Part shown: piece after piece, positions 25,028 to 46,890 of the stretch | How the letters are laid out: every line of letters starts with the position of its first letter | How positions within the stretch are numbered: the first letter of the stretch is position 1 | NCBI GenBank assembly: GCA_002356515.1 | Contig: AP017605.1 | Location: 6,309,020-6,373,019, forward strand | Source: Mesorhizobium loti | GTDB taxonomy: Bacteria > Pseudomonadota > Alphaproteobacteria > Rhizobiales > Rhizobiaceae | Direction of reading: 5' to 3' | Length of the DNA stretch: 64,000 nucleotides | Program-made: the position numbers and the translations under genes | Notes under the pieces: generated by a model | What the model saw: only the letters and a program-made list of their open reading frames with translations | Databases searched by the model: none | What the model was told of the DNA's origin: nothing

Positions 25028-26434
25028 CTATGGCTCCCGCATCGCCTCCTGGCCGATTGGGAGCATCACACCGAGAATGTACTTGAGTATCGTGCGCCGG
25101 CCGACCTTGACGTCGGCGGTCACCGGCATGCCGGGGCTGACGGCGAAACCGGCGGGCACGCCGTGGAGGGCGACCTGGTCGATGGAGATCCGCGTGCGAT
25201 AGAAGGGCTCGGCGTCGGAAGGCAGCATGGCCAGGGAACTGTTCGGATCGCGCGCTTGCTCCTGTGCCGAGAAGGAATCTGGGCTGAGTGCCCGCACAGT
25301 TCCATGGGCGAGGCCGTATTGCGAATAGGGGAAGGTGTCGAACTTGATGATCACCTGGTCGCCGACATGCACAAAGCCGCTGCTCCTGCCAACGATGTTT
25401 GTCTCGATCTCGAGCGGCGCGTCGGCCGGCACCAGCGTGATAAAGCGCTCCCCTGACTGCATGACCGAGCCGACGGAGACTTTTGCCACCGATTGAACGA
25501 TGGCGTCTGATTGGCTCTTCAACTCGACCAACTGGTTTCGAAGCTTTGCCTTGTTGAGAAGTTCGCGGGCGTCCGAGATCCGCGAACTCGCCTCCGACAG
25601 GCTCTGCGAGACTTCAGCGCGCCAGCCCTGAATGTAGCCGTCGCGCTCGGCGGCCACCGCTGCCTGTTGGCGTTTGGCGGCTTCCGCGGTCTGTTCGGCA
25701 TTGCCCAGCGCCCGAGACATTTCCGCCCGGTTGTCCTCGGCCAGGAGCGTGTTGAGGCGGCTCCCTACCTGCCTTGCCTCGAGCTGCCTGCGCATCTGCT
25801 CGATCGAGTCGGCGACCGTGAGCCGCTGGCGGTAGCCGTCGGCATCCGATTGCGATCGCGAGATCACCGAGCTGAGTTCGTCACGCTGGCGTTCGAAATT
25901 CTCCACCTTGGCGTCGTAGACCGCCTTGCGTTGCTCGAATATCGACACCTGCAGGGTCCAACTCGGGTCGAGGCCGTTGTAGGTGAACGTCTGGCCGCTG
26001 GCCTCGGCCTTCAACCGCGCCACCTCCGCTTCAAGCGTCGAGACCTGCATGGCCAGTGCCGCTTGGTCGGCTGAGGTAAAGGTCGCATCGAGGCGGGCAA
26101 GCAATTGGCCTGCCTGGACGCGCTGTCCTTCCCGCACCTCGATCGAGCGGACAATCGCTGTCTCCAGCGGTTGCACGACGATGTTGGGGGATTGCGATAC
26201 AACCAGCCCTCTGGTCGTTACGACCTGATCGACCGGTATCAGCCCCGCCAGGGCGATCAGCGCGATGACCAGGCTGGAGACGATCCAGACGATGCCGCGA
26301 GCCGCCCGCGGAATAGGCGCATTGGCGACAGCCGTCGACGGCCACTGGAACTCGAGTATGGCCGGCGTCGTCGGATCCCTCGTTTCCATCCGGTGCCATC
26401 GAGCGGGAAGGGCGGTGAGAGAGGTGCTGCTCAT
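25028..26434 (-). CDS. HlyD-family type I secretion adaptor
   Basis: 468 aa. A short cytoplasmic N-terminus is followed by one membrane helix (IVWIVSSLVIALIALAGLI, ~48-66). Then comes the first lipoyl half (PLETAIVRSIEVREGQRVQAG), a long periplasmic coiled-coil hairpin (about 130-330), the second lipoyl half and a beta-barrel. The C-terminal GMPVTADVKVGRRTILKYIL, leading into a final GVMLPI segment, is the HlyD end signature. It is the membrane-fusion subunit linking the ABC transporter to an outer-membrane TolC channel, which is not encoded here. The gene starts 41 bp after the ABC gene and the two clearly form one operon. Confidence 0.93.
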   Translation of the reverse strand: MSSTSLTALPARWHRMETRDPTTPAILEFQWPSTAVANAPIPRAARGIVWIVSSLVIALIALAGLIPVDQVVTTRGLVVSQSPNIVVQPLETAIVRSIEVREGQRVQAGQLLARLDATFTSADQAALAMQVSTLEAEVARLKAEASGQTFTYNGLDPSWTLQVSIFEQRKAVYDAKVENFERQRDELSSVISRSQSDADGYRQRLTVADSIEQMRRQLEARQVGSRLNTLLAEDNRAEMSRALGNAEQTAEAAKRQQAAVAAERDGYIQGWRAEVSQSLSEASSRISDARELLNKAKLRNQLVELKSQSDAIVQSVAKVSVGSVMQSGERFITLVPADAPLEIETNIVGRSSGFVHVGDQVIIKFDTFPYSQYGLAHGTVRALSPDSFSAQEQARDPNSSLAMLPSDAEPFYRTRISIDQVALHGVPAGFAVSPGMPVTADVKVGRRTILKYILGVMLPIGQEAMREP

Positions 26435-26475
26435 GGGTTACCCGACCTGATGCGAATATGAGGCGCGCGACATGA

Positions 26476-28851
26476 TCAAACCAACCGCGGCGGGACGGCG
26501 ACCGGGCGGCCGTGGCGGCCGTCGAGGTGCCGGTTCTGCTGCGACCACAATTGGCGATAGAGCGCGCATCGTTCGAGCAGGGTCGCATGCGGCGCGACGT
26601 CGAGGACCTTGCCCTGATCCATGACCAGGATATTGTCGCACTCGGTCAGCGAGGAGAGCCGGTGCGAAACGATGATCATCGTGCGCCCGCTGGCGATGCG
26701 CATGAGGTTGGCGCTGACAACCGCCTCGCTCTCCGGGTCGAGTGCGCTGGTCGCTTCGTCGAGGATGAGGATGGTCGGATCGTGGATGAGCGCGCGCGCG
26801 ATCGCCAGCCGCTGCTTTTGACCGCCTGACAGATTGGGCGAACCCTCCTCGATGTTGGTGTCGTAGCCATTCGGCATCCGCTCGATGAATTCCTGGGCGC
26901 CGGCGAGATGCGCTGCGCGCATGGCGTCGGAGAGCGTCAGGCCTGGGCGCCCGGCGATGATGTTGTCGCGGATCGATCCGCGGAACAGAAAGTTGTCCTG
27001 CAGCACCACACCAAGCCCTTGGCGCAGATGACGCAGGTTGATTTCCTTGAGGTCGACGCCATCAAGCTTGAGGAAACCACTGTAGTCGCGGTTGATCCCT
27101 TGCAGGAGACGGGCGATTGTCGATTTTCCCGACCCGCTGCGCCCAACAATGCCAAACATGCTGCCGGCGGGAATGTGGAAGCTGACCCGGTCGAGCGCCG
27201 GTGTCTTGGTGGCGATATACCTGAAGGTCAGGTCGCTGAACACAACCTCGCCGACCAGCCTGGGTCTCAGGCCCGTGGAATTCGAACTGCTCTCCAGCGG
27301 CCGGTTGAGAACCGACGCTGCCTCGCCGATCGCCGCACCGACCTCCTCGTAGTCTTCAACCAGTCGCGCCAGGCCAACCAGCGGCTGCGCCACGCGCTGG
27401 GCGATCATCATGAAGGCGAACAAGCCGCCGACCATGTAGCCGGTGCGGTCGTTCATCGCGAGATAGGCGCCGATCAGCATGGTGCCGAGCACCATCACAC
27501 GTTCGATCGGCGTGACCAGGGTCTGCGGCCAGCTTGCCAGCTGTCCGAAGGCAAGGCGCGCCTTTCCGGATTCCGCCACCCGCTCGTCCCAGAGCGCCTT
27601 GCGCTGCGGCTCGAGACCGAGCGCCTTCACCGTCTTGATGCCGACGACAGTTTCGCCCAGCGCCGCCGACTTCCAGGTCTCGGCGTCGACCACCCGCTGG
27701 TATCTGCGGCGCAGCGGCTTGAGGAAGGCGAGGATGATCAGCATGATCACCACCGCGCAGGCCAGCACGATCCAGGCGAGGGCGGCGTTGATGTAGAACA
27801 TGACTGGCACCAGCACGCACAGCGTGATCATATCCAGGAATGTGCTGAGGAGTTTTCCGGTCAAGAACTCGCGAATGCGATAGACTTGGGCGAGATGATA
27901 CATCGTCTCGCCGGCCGGATGACGCTCGAAATAGTCGAGCGGCAGGCGTAACAGCCGGCTGAAGACGTGCAGCTGCAGCTTGGTGTCCAGACGAGCGCCG
28001 ACGACATTGATGATCAGCCGCCGCGCATGGCCAAGCAGAGTCTCATAGGCAAAAACCACGGCGATCACCGCGGACAAGAGCACCAGCGTCGAGATGCTGT
28101 TGAACTGCAGCACCTTGTTGACCACCGTCATGACGATGAGCGGCGGCAGGATGGTAAGGACGCTCAGCGTGAACGAGGCGATGGTGATATCGCGCAGGGC
28201 ATGGCTTTCGAGCCGCACCAGTTCGGCGAGCCAGCGAAGGGTGAAGGGCGCGTCCGCCGCGACATAAGATCGTGTGGCGCGCAGCAGCAATGCTTCGCCC
28301 GTCCACACCTGCGACAGCCGCAACTCGTCGATGGCGACGGCCTCACCATCGTCGGGTGCATCCGCACTTTTCAGGAAGACGATGTTTCGCTCGGCACTCG
28401 CCCCGGTGAGGAGAGCAGCGCCGCCATCGTTGAACAACAGGACGACCGGGCCGGCGTCCTGGAAGCGCAGAAGGTGGGACCAGCGGATGCGTACGGCGCG
28501 TGACCACATGCCGGCGTCCTGCGCCCACTGCGACAGATCGGCGGCGGCCGGAACCGCGCTCGCGGCCCTGAATTCGTTCGGGTCGAGCTCGACACCGTGA
28601 TAGCGGGCGGCGCGCAGCATCGCCTTGAGACGTGGCCCGATCTTGTCGAATTCGGCCGGACCGCCAGGGATCCGCGCCATAGCACTCTCGCCGCCCGCCG
28701 CGTCGCCTTGCGCGGAACCGGCGGGGATCGGGACCGCTTGGACTTCGGCGTTCACGGGGATGTTCACCATGGACGTGTCTTCCAGCAGGCGAGCGAACTC
28801 GACAATGCCCGGGCCGAACTGCCTCTGCCGAGGGTTTCGATCATGCCCCAT
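26476..28851 (-). CDS. Type I secretion ABC transporter with degenerate C39 domain
   Basis: 791 aa. The N-terminal ~200 residues resemble a C39-like domain but lack the Cys/His of a leader peptidase, as in HlyB-type RTX exporters. Membrane helices follow (about 220-480). The ATPase domain has Walker A GRSGSGKST, signature LSGGQKQR, Walker B ILILDEATSALD and H-loop VSHRL. This is the energy source for one-step export of proteins with a C-terminal signal. The start at 28851 has GGAG four bases upstream; an in-frame ATG at 28770 is an alternative. It begins 128 bp after the stop of the giant collagen-like protein gene, the obvious candidate substrate. Confidence 0.93.
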   Translation of the reverse strand: MGHDRNPRQRQFGPGIVEFARLLEDTSMVNIPVNAEVQAVPIPAGSAQGDAAGGESAMARIPGGPAEFDKIGPRLKAMLRAARYHGVELDPNEFRAASAVPAAADLSQWAQDAGMWSRAVRIRWSHLLRFQDAGPVVLLFNDGGAALLTGASAERNIVFLKSADAPDDGEAVAIDELRLSQVWTGEALLLRATRSYVAADAPFTLRWLAELVRLESHALRDITIASFTLSVLTILPPLIVMTVVNKVLQFNSISTLVLLSAVIAVVFAYETLLGHARRLIINVVGARLDTKLQLHVFSRLLRLPLDYFERHPAGETMYHLAQVYRIREFLTGKLLSTFLDMITLCVLVPVMFYINAALAWIVLACAVVIMLIILAFLKPLRRRYQRVVDAETWKSAALGETVVGIKTVKALGLEPQRKALWDERVAESGKARLAFGQLASWPQTLVTPIERVMVLGTMLIGAYLAMNDRTGYMVGGLFAFMMIAQRVAQPLVGLARLVEDYEEVGAAIGEAASVLNRPLESSSNSTGLRPRLVGEVVFSDLTFRYIATKTPALDRVSFHIPAGSMFGIVGRSGSGKSTIARLLQGINRDYSGFLKLDGVDLKEINLRHLRQGLGVVLQDNFLFRGSIRDNIIAGRPGLTLSDAMRAAHLAGAQEFIERMPNGYDTNIEEGSPNLSGGQKQRLAIARALIHDPTILILDEATSALDPESEAVVSANLMRIASGRTMIIVSHRLSSLTECDNILVMDQGKVLDVAPHATLLERCALYRQLWSQQNRHLDGRHGRPVAVPPRLV

Positions 28852-28979
28852 TGTACTCCGAATTGATCGGCCGCGCGACTCTCATGCCAATCCGCGTCCC
28901 GGGATGTTTAACGCGCGAACCTCGCTCTCCCGCGACGTTCGCGCGTTTCCCTTCGGTGGTCTCTCGCCAGGATTCTTGC

Positions 28980-36446
<7,467 letters not shown>

Positions 36447-37038
36447 CCGTGCCGCCGACGCCTCGACGGCAAACTCGCGAGTGAACTCCGGAATGGGGAA
36501 CGTCTGCCTTCCGCCGAAGACAGACTATAGATGCGGCGCCTCACGGCGCGCCTGATGAGCGCACCTTCTTCATCCGCAAAATAGCCTTGCTACCCAGATC
36601 CCTGCCCAACCCGCCTGCACAGACCTTACGGCCATCCGACCGTGCGATCTGCGGGCACCCTCCATACCCGTACATTAGTAAATGCGAAAATTAGCGATTT
36701 GTAAACTATTAAGAAAGGAATTGGTAAATTGCCGGGAGCGGGGCAGCAGACCTATCAATACTGAGGGGTCGGACTCGCGCGAATTATTTTTGGAAATCGA
36801 AGACTTGGCAGCTTCCCTTCGGTTGCTGTCAAACCGCGAATGATCGCCACGGCCGGGCCAGCCGCGGCCCTTGCCGGAACACCGGCTGGCGGCTGACACG
36901 GTCGATAGCCAGGCGCTGCGGGACGATGCTGCGCGAACCGACAGAAGGGAATGATCGGCGCGCGGACCCCGCTTTCCAGCGAAGCCCGCGCGCCCGTTTT
37001 CCAACCTGGACCAGTCACGGTCCAGGTCCATTCGCCGC
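36447..37038. other. AT-richer intergenic stretch between DUF4347 genes
   Basis: No gene. The part at about 36660-36735 is clearly AT-rich and could hold the promoter of the 36446-28980 unit. Bases 36400-36610 are similar to 42240-42430, upstream of the decayed copy, so the duplication included this leader. Confidence 0.5.
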
Positions 37039-41133
<4,095 letters not shown>

Positions 41134-41204
41134 TCAATCCAAGGGAAAACCGCGCGACGGCTAGGCCGGCGTGCGGTCGCGACAACGACAAGGAGGTTGG
41201 GCGG

Positions 41205-42282
41205 TCATCTTCCTGACGGGCCGACGGCGCCGTCGGGACGATCGACAGCGGGGCTCTCTACGCGCAGGAAGCTGCAGGCCTGGAAATTCCCGCCATCGTC
41301 AAACGTGCCAATCGCAAATGAGCCGGCTGCGGCCGGAACCTTGACGGTGACAGCGACGGCGAGGCTTCGCTTGGCGGCCTTGGGAAGAATGACCTGACCG
41401 ACGATGGCGCTCTTGGCGGTGTCCAGGATAAAATAAGGCACATTTTCGGACGTGTCGCCGATGGGCAAGACGCCTCTAACGGCAACTTCCATGACAGCAA
41501 ACCCTGCTATGTAGCTCATAGTACTCTCCCTGGTCAGCGACGAATGCGCCGCGGCGTTTTTCTGTCGTCACGCTCAATTTTCAGTCGCCGCCGATCGGCT
41601 GCGCCGGACGAGGTCGTCGGCGGGATCGAGCGGGCGGATGGTCTCTGTCGGGTTGGCGGCGTCGGGTTGGCGGCGTCGTGGCATCGAACGGCGCCGCATC
41701 GTGGGGCGGATCAGCGAAGCGTGGACGACCCCGCCGTGAGCCACCCGCAACTGCCATGAAGGGATGGTCGCCGATGTCCAAAGCATCGGTTGCAGCGTCT
41801 GGCCGATCGTTTCCAGCGCTTGTCTGCAAATGGATTTGCGCCGTCCGAAACGGGGTGCTGCACCACGGCACCGCCGGTCGGCAGGCGATATGATCCCACC
41901 CACTACGCAATCCCTCCAGGCTACGCCGAAGGCTCGGCGTCAGCTCGTCAGAAAACTCCGAGACTCGAAGCCCGTCGTCCTTCAAATGAATGACGTTCAA
42001 CGACAAGTGATTTGCGACACTCGAGGTCGCCACCGCCGGGTCGGCATCGAGTCCGCAGACGCGGCCGATGGCGAAGCCGGTCTGGTTTGGTCCGGATTCA
42101 GGCTTATGGCCGGTTGCGTCCAGAGCGGCGGGGTCTGCCTCGCGCCATATTGGTGCTCACCGAACCGGATATCCGGGCGATCGGCCGCCTGATGGTCTTG
42201 CGGCCAGCCGAACCGAGGCTCGACACCCCTCCCGTGCGCACGTGGAAGACTCGACTCAACACCCACTCCCGTCAACGATGGC
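41205..42282 (-). pseudogene. Decayed fourth DUF4347 gene copy
   Basis: Pieces of the 35424-36446 gene can be followed in order but in different frames. A start-like VLSRV lies near 42260. PADDLV and PIGGD then come just before an in-frame TGA where GGDWKL is expected. SSLTRESTMSYIAGFAV matches PPLTRGGIMSYAAVLAV. Last, 41205-41519 remains open and keeps the beta segment (VPYFILDTAKSAIVGQVILP). The 104-aa open frame is therefore a remnant, unless it has been reused. Two or more frameshifts and one nonsense change are visible. Confidence 0.7.
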
Positions 42283-43098
42283 GCCGATGCCTTGGCGACA
42301 ATTCTCAAGGGAATGGGAAGCCGTCCGCCTCCAAACCAAGGGGGACATGGTCGCGACATATAATTAGCGCGCCCGGTGGACGCGCCTTCCGATCCGCGAA
42401 ACGTCCTTGATAACCCAGACCCTTCTAACTCAACTCCCTGAGAAAGAATTTCGCAGGCCGTCCAATCCGCGAGCGCCCCTTAAGCAACTACTAAATTAAC
42501 TGAAAGCAGGTAGTGTCGCTGTAGCTATAGCAGCGGCTGGGTGAGAGAATCGTTATGAAAATCATACGCTTAATAAGCCTTCCTGCAACCGCGCCTGCTT
42601 CAGGCCGCAGTTGAAGGCCGCCATCTTCCATGCAAACCCATCGGCGATGGCGCTCCCAGACGACGCCGGACGGGTTGGCAATGTGCTAGCGGATGTGGGT
42701 GCCTCAACCTTGACGGCAGCCTGCAAATGGCGCCGAAATACACAAGCTAAACCGGTCAACGGGACGGAAGTGGTGGATGCCGGCGGTTGCAGTTCGGGCA
42801 CGATGCTTTCACGGTAGCGGTTGCCGCCCGCTGGCGCGGGGCTGGCTGCTAACCATGATGGATAAGGTTAAACGCGGTTTCCAGAGGACGACCTGCATGA
42901 TCCGTGAGAAAGAATGATCGGATCTTTGGGAAGTGCAGGCTGTTCCGGCGACCGGACCGGAAGAGGGTAGGGGCAGCGGGGGAAATGCATGAACGATCGA
43001 AGCCCGGCAAATCTGCATCGAAGCGGATCCGGCAAGGCGCGGCGGCACGCAAGCCGTCCCCGTCATCAACAGTCATATCGAGAGCCTAGAGATCACGA
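42283..43098. other. Intergenic stretch before the glycosyltransferase genes
   Basis: About 0.8 kb with no supported gene. The left part (to ~42430) is homologous to the leader of the 340-aa DUF4347 gene. Short open frames in 42560-43090 lack ribosome sites. Confidence 0.45.
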
Positions 43099-46000
43099 AT
43101 GACGAACGGCAAACGGCTCTGCCTCAACATGATCGTCAAAAACGAGATGGCGAATCTTCAACGCTGTCTCGGAGCGGTTGTCGACCACATCGACTGCTGG
43201 GTCATCGGTGATACCGGCTCGACCGACGGGACCCAGGATTTTATCAAATCGTTCTTCGCTGCACGCAACTTGCCGGGCGAGCTGCACGAATTCCCATTCC
43301 ACAATTTCGAGCAGGCGCGCAACGCAGCGCTCGATCACGCCTATGCCTCGCCACTCGCTTACGACTATCTGCTGTTTGACGACGCCGACATGGAACTGGT
43401 GGTCGAGGACGCGGGCTTCCGATCGCGGCTCGACGGCTCCGGCTACCGGCTGCTGCAGCGGGCGGATTCCGGCTTGGCCTATTGGAACACGCGTCTGGTC
43501 AGGCGCGACGCCGGCGCGCGCTACCACGGCGTGACCCACGAATATCTCGACGTGCCCGAGGGCGTGCAGGAACTACGCGGCGCCTGGTACAAGGACCACG
43601 CCAGCGGATCGAACCGGATCGACAAATTCGAACGTGATGCGAAACTTTTGCTCGAGGCGCTCGAGAAGGATCCGGAAAATCAACGCTACTGGTTTTATCT
43701 GGCGCAATCCTATCGCGACGCCGGGCGGACGGCGGAGGCCGCGGTGGCCTACGCCAAACGCGCCGCCATGGGCGGCTGGGACGAGGAGGCGTGGAATGCC
43801 CGCCTGCAAGGGGCTCGCTGCCTGCGCAAACTCGGCGACGAGCCTGGCTTCATTGAGCAGGCGCTTGCCGCTTTCAATCAACGACCGCAACGTGCCGAGC
43901 CGCTCTATGACCTGGCCCGGTTCTACCGCGACAAGGGGATGAACGACGCCAGCGTACTGTTTTCGGAAGCGGGACTGGCGATCAAGCGACCCGAGCAGGA
44001 CATCCTGTTTATCGAGGATTACATCTATACAACGGGCCTGATGGAGGAGTTTGCGATCGCGGCAAACTACGCGCGCGATCCCGTGCGCAAGGACCGTGGT
44101 TTCGCGGCATGCAACTGGCTGGCGCTGAACCGGACAATCGACGACGGACCGAGGGAGCTGGCGTGGTCCAACCTGTTCTTCTATGTGCAGCCCGCCAAGA
44201 CAATGATGCCGTCCTTCAGCGCACGCGAGGTTGGCTTCACGGCACCGGACGGCTATCGGCCTCTCAATCCTTCGGTGACGCGATTGGGCAAGCAGATAGT
44301 GCTCGCGCAAAGAGCCGTGAACTACACGATGACCGAAAACGGGCTCCAATATCAGACCAAGGACGGCGATGCGATTCGCACGCGGAACTTCCTGCTGCGA
44401 TTGAGCAATGAACTTGATATCGAGTCGGCGACAGAAATCCTGCCGCCGGTAGACATGCCGGAACCCGTTTACAAAGGCGTGATCGGCTTCGAGGATCTGC
44501 GTCTATTTGCTTGCAACGGCGAATTGTGGGGCTCGGCATGTGTCCGCGAATTTACGCCGGAGGCATGGTGCGAGCAGGTGGTCGCGCGCATCGATGAGAC
44601 CGGCCCCTGCCGGCTGGCTGACTGGCGCGTGCTCCGTCCGGCAGGATCGCGTGTGCACGAGAAGAACTGGATGCCGCAAGTCAAGCCAGCCACGGCGGGG
44701 GGGACGGCAGAGACGCTGCAGTTCATCTACCTCTGCGACCCCACCCGGATTGTGGACGAGCAGGGCTCGACTCTCAGCGAAACTTCTCCCGCGATTGCCG
44801 CCCAGAGTTTCAGGGGTGGAACCCAGCTGATCGCATTCGCCGGCGGATGGCTCGCCTTGATCCATGAAGTCCAGTGGCGGACCGCGGAGAAGCGGCGTTA
44901 CTACCTGCACCGGTTCGTCTGGTTCAATGAAGCCAACGCCTTGCGAAAAGCAAGTCGTCCATTCTTCTTCGATAAAAAGGGCGTCGAGTTCGCTGCCGGG
45001 CTGGCGTGGCACCCCGACGAAAGGCGTTTGCTGATATCCTACAGCGTCACCGATAGTGAGTCTTGGATCGCCGCCGTCGACGAGGCGGAAGTGAGGTCGC
45101 TGCTGGAGGATGTGAATGGCCTGCCATCGGGTGTGGCTGATACAGCGTCGAGGCTGACGCCGGCCGGCGGGCATAGCAGTCCTCCAACGAAAGCAGCGAT
45201 CAAGGCTGACCGCGCTGAAGACGGTGGGGCCATGGGTGATGCCAGCCAGACGGCGTCGGAAGGCAAGGACCTCGGCGCCAGCGGCATCAGGTCGACAGGC
45301 GAAATCTTTCATGAGCTAGCGCCGTTTCTACGCGACGTCGATTCACCGCTGCAACGACGGGAAGGATCGCGCCGGTTCGACGCGCGGATTTCTCGCTTCC
45401 TTGGCAGCGACGACACCGCGCTTCCGCAGATCAACTGCTTCTACCAGGTGATGTCCGACAAGGCCGAGCATCGTACCTTGATTGCCGCCACCACGTCGAT
45501 GCGGGTAGCGGGCCATCCGGTGCGGGTGTGGAGCTACGCACCGGAGAAGCTCGAATTCCTCGTCCCGCACGGGATCGAAATCCGCAATGCCGACGACGTC
45601 ATGCCGCGGGCCTTGTTCGAGCGGATCGTCGCCGGCTCCGAGATCAGGTATTTCAGCGATATCTTCCGCTACGCCCTGCTCTACGAGCATGGCGGGCTAT
45701 GGATGGATTCAGACGTCATCCTGCTGCGGCCGTTCCCGTTTCGCGGCGATCATTTCTTCAATCTGCAATGGCGCGGATCGCACAAAGGTCATTTTGTCTG
45801 CGGCAACGTCATCTATGCCAAGCCCTACAGCCGCCACCTCAGGGCGCTGTACGAGATGGCGATCTCGCGCTTCCATGACACCAGCGGCAAGGAATTCGGA
45901 GACATCGGCCCCAAGCTTCTGTCCGACTACATTGCCTCCGATGCGGGAGCCGCGCTGCGGGAATGGGTGTTCGGCCCGATGTTCTTCAACACCATCGATT

Positions 46001-46890
46001 GGAATGAGATCGACCGGTTCGAGAAGCCGATAGCGGAATTGGCCGACTATCTGAACGATGAGCGGGTGTTCGGCATCCACCTGTGGACGGCGCGCAACGA
46101 GGCCCGGCCGGGCGGCGAAGGGGCGCCGCTGATTTCGCTGCTGATCAGCCCGCTTGACAGCCTCCCAAGCTTCACAAGCCTTGCCGATCGCTTCAACACT
46201 GACAAGAACCGGCACACCGGTAACCGTCACTGCTATGCGAGGATCTACGATCGCCTGCTGTCGCCCCGGCGCTTGTCCATGCAGCGGCTGATGGAGATCG
46301 GCCTGTGCCGTGGTTTGGCGGAGGGCAACCAGACCGAGACCCCATCCGTGTCGCTTTGGCAAAGCTATTTTCCGTTCTGCCAGGTGATCGGTGTCGACCT
46401 GACGGATTTTTCGCAGCTCAACAATGAACGGTTCAAGTCGTTTGTCGGTGACCAATCCAAGCTGGACGATCTGCGCGGCGTCGCTGCAAAGCTAGAACTG
46501 GGATCGCTCGACGTGATCATCGACGACGGCAGCCACGCCTCGTTCGACGAGCAGTTGACGCTCCGCGAGTTCTTCCCGTTGCTTGCTGAAGGCGGCTGGT
46601 ATTTTCTCGAAGACCTCGACTGGCAGCCGCCCGGCGAGGATCTCGGCAAGATCACGCTGACCAAGACCCTGCTGCGCGAAATCAAGGACCACGGCACGGC
46701 CCGCTCGGTCGATCCGTTGGGTGTGAGCGCGCTTGCCGATCAGTTCGCCGAGATCCTGTTCTTCGACAGCCATTATGAGTTGAACCGGGCGAAGCTACTG
46801 GGTGGCCTGGTGGCTATTCGCAAGGGCGCGTCGGGCATGTCCGCTAGGCCAAGTCTTGCCCCCAGCCCGCAAGCGAGCAGAGCACAGTGA
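43099..46890 (+). CDS. Multi-domain glycosyltransferase (GT2, TPR, propeller, GT32-like, methyltransferase)
   Basis: 1263 aa, apparently five modules. Residues 1-190 are a GT2-like domain (LCLNMIVKNEMANLQRCLGA, GDTGSTDGT, LLFDDADME). A TPR-like part runs 190-330. Residues ~360-690 resemble a GH130-type five-bladed propeller (FEDLRLFACNGELWGS, EKNWMPQ, FRGGTQLIAFAGGWLALIHE). Residues ~770-1010 are a sugar transferase with YFSDIFRYALLYEHGGLWMD and the DxD in MDSDVILL (~868). Residues 1040-1250 are a class I methyltransferase (LMEIGLCRG, VIGVDLTD, VIIDDGSHASFDEQ). It should build or modify a surface glycan or glycoprotein. The next gene overlaps it by GTGA. Confidence 0.85.
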   Translation: MTNGKRLCLNMIVKNEMANLQRCLGAVVDHIDCWVIGDTGSTDGTQDFIKSFFAARNLPGELHEFPFHNFEQARNAALDHAYASPLAYDYLLFDDADMELVVEDAGFRSRLDGSGYRLLQRADSGLAYWNTRLVRRDAGARYHGVTHEYLDVPEGVQELRGAWYKDHASGSNRIDKFERDAKLLLEALEKDPENQRYWFYLAQSYRDAGRTAEAAVAYAKRAAMGGWDEEAWNARLQGARCLRKLGDEPGFIEQALAAFNQRPQRAEPLYDLARFYRDKGMNDASVLFSEAGLAIKRPEQDILFIEDYIYTTGLMEEFAIAANYARDPVRKDRGFAACNWLALNRTIDDGPRELAWSNLFFYVQPAKTMMPSFSAREVGFTAPDGYRPLNPSVTRLGKQIVLAQRAVNYTMTENGLQYQTKDGDAIRTRNFLLRLSNELDIESATEILPPVDMPEPVYKGVIGFEDLRLFACNGELWGSACVREFTPEAWCEQVVARIDETGPCRLADWRVLRPAGSRVHEKNWMPQVKPATAGGTAETLQFIYLCDPTRIVDEQGSTLSETSPAIAAQSFRGGTQLIAFAGGWLALIHEVQWRTAEKRRYYLHRFVWFNEANALRKASRPFFFDKKGVEFAAGLAWHPDERRLLISYSVTDSESWIAAVDEAEVRSLLEDVNGLPSGVADTASRLTPAGGHSSPPTKAAIKADRAEDGGAMGDASQTASEGKDLGASGIRSTGEIFHELAPFLRDVDSPLQRREGSRRFDARISRFLGSDDTALPQINCFYQVMSDKAEHRTLIAATTSMRVAGHPVRVWSYAPEKLEFLVPHGIEIRNADDVMPRALFERIVAGSEIRYFSDIFRYALLYEHGGLWMDSDVILLRPFPFRGDHFFNLQWRGSHKGHFVCGNVIYAKPYSRHLRALYEMAISRFHDTSGKEFGDIGPKLLSDYIASDAGAALREWVFGPMFFNTIDWNEIDRFEKPIAELADYLNDERVFGIHLWTARNEARPGGEGAPLISLLISPLDSLPSFTSLADRFNTDKNRHTGNRHCYARIYDRLLSPRRLSMQRLMEIGLCRGLAEGNQTETPSVSLWQSYFPFCQVIGVDLTDFSQLNNERFKSFVGDQSKLDDLRGVAAKLELGSLDVIIDDGSHASFDEQLTLREFFPLLAEGGWYFLEDLDWQPPGEDLGKITLTKTLLREIKDHGTARSVDPLGVSALADQFAEILFFDSHYELNRAKLLGGLVAIRKGASGMSARPSLAPSPQASRAQ

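Noticed and set aside
23265..25202. Plus-strand frames over the Sel1 gene (for example 24060-25202)
   Set aside because: Antisense shadows of a clear Sel1-repeat protein.
41581..42033. 150-codon minus-strand frame as an independent gene
   Set aside because: Best explained as one frame of the decayed DUF4347 copy.
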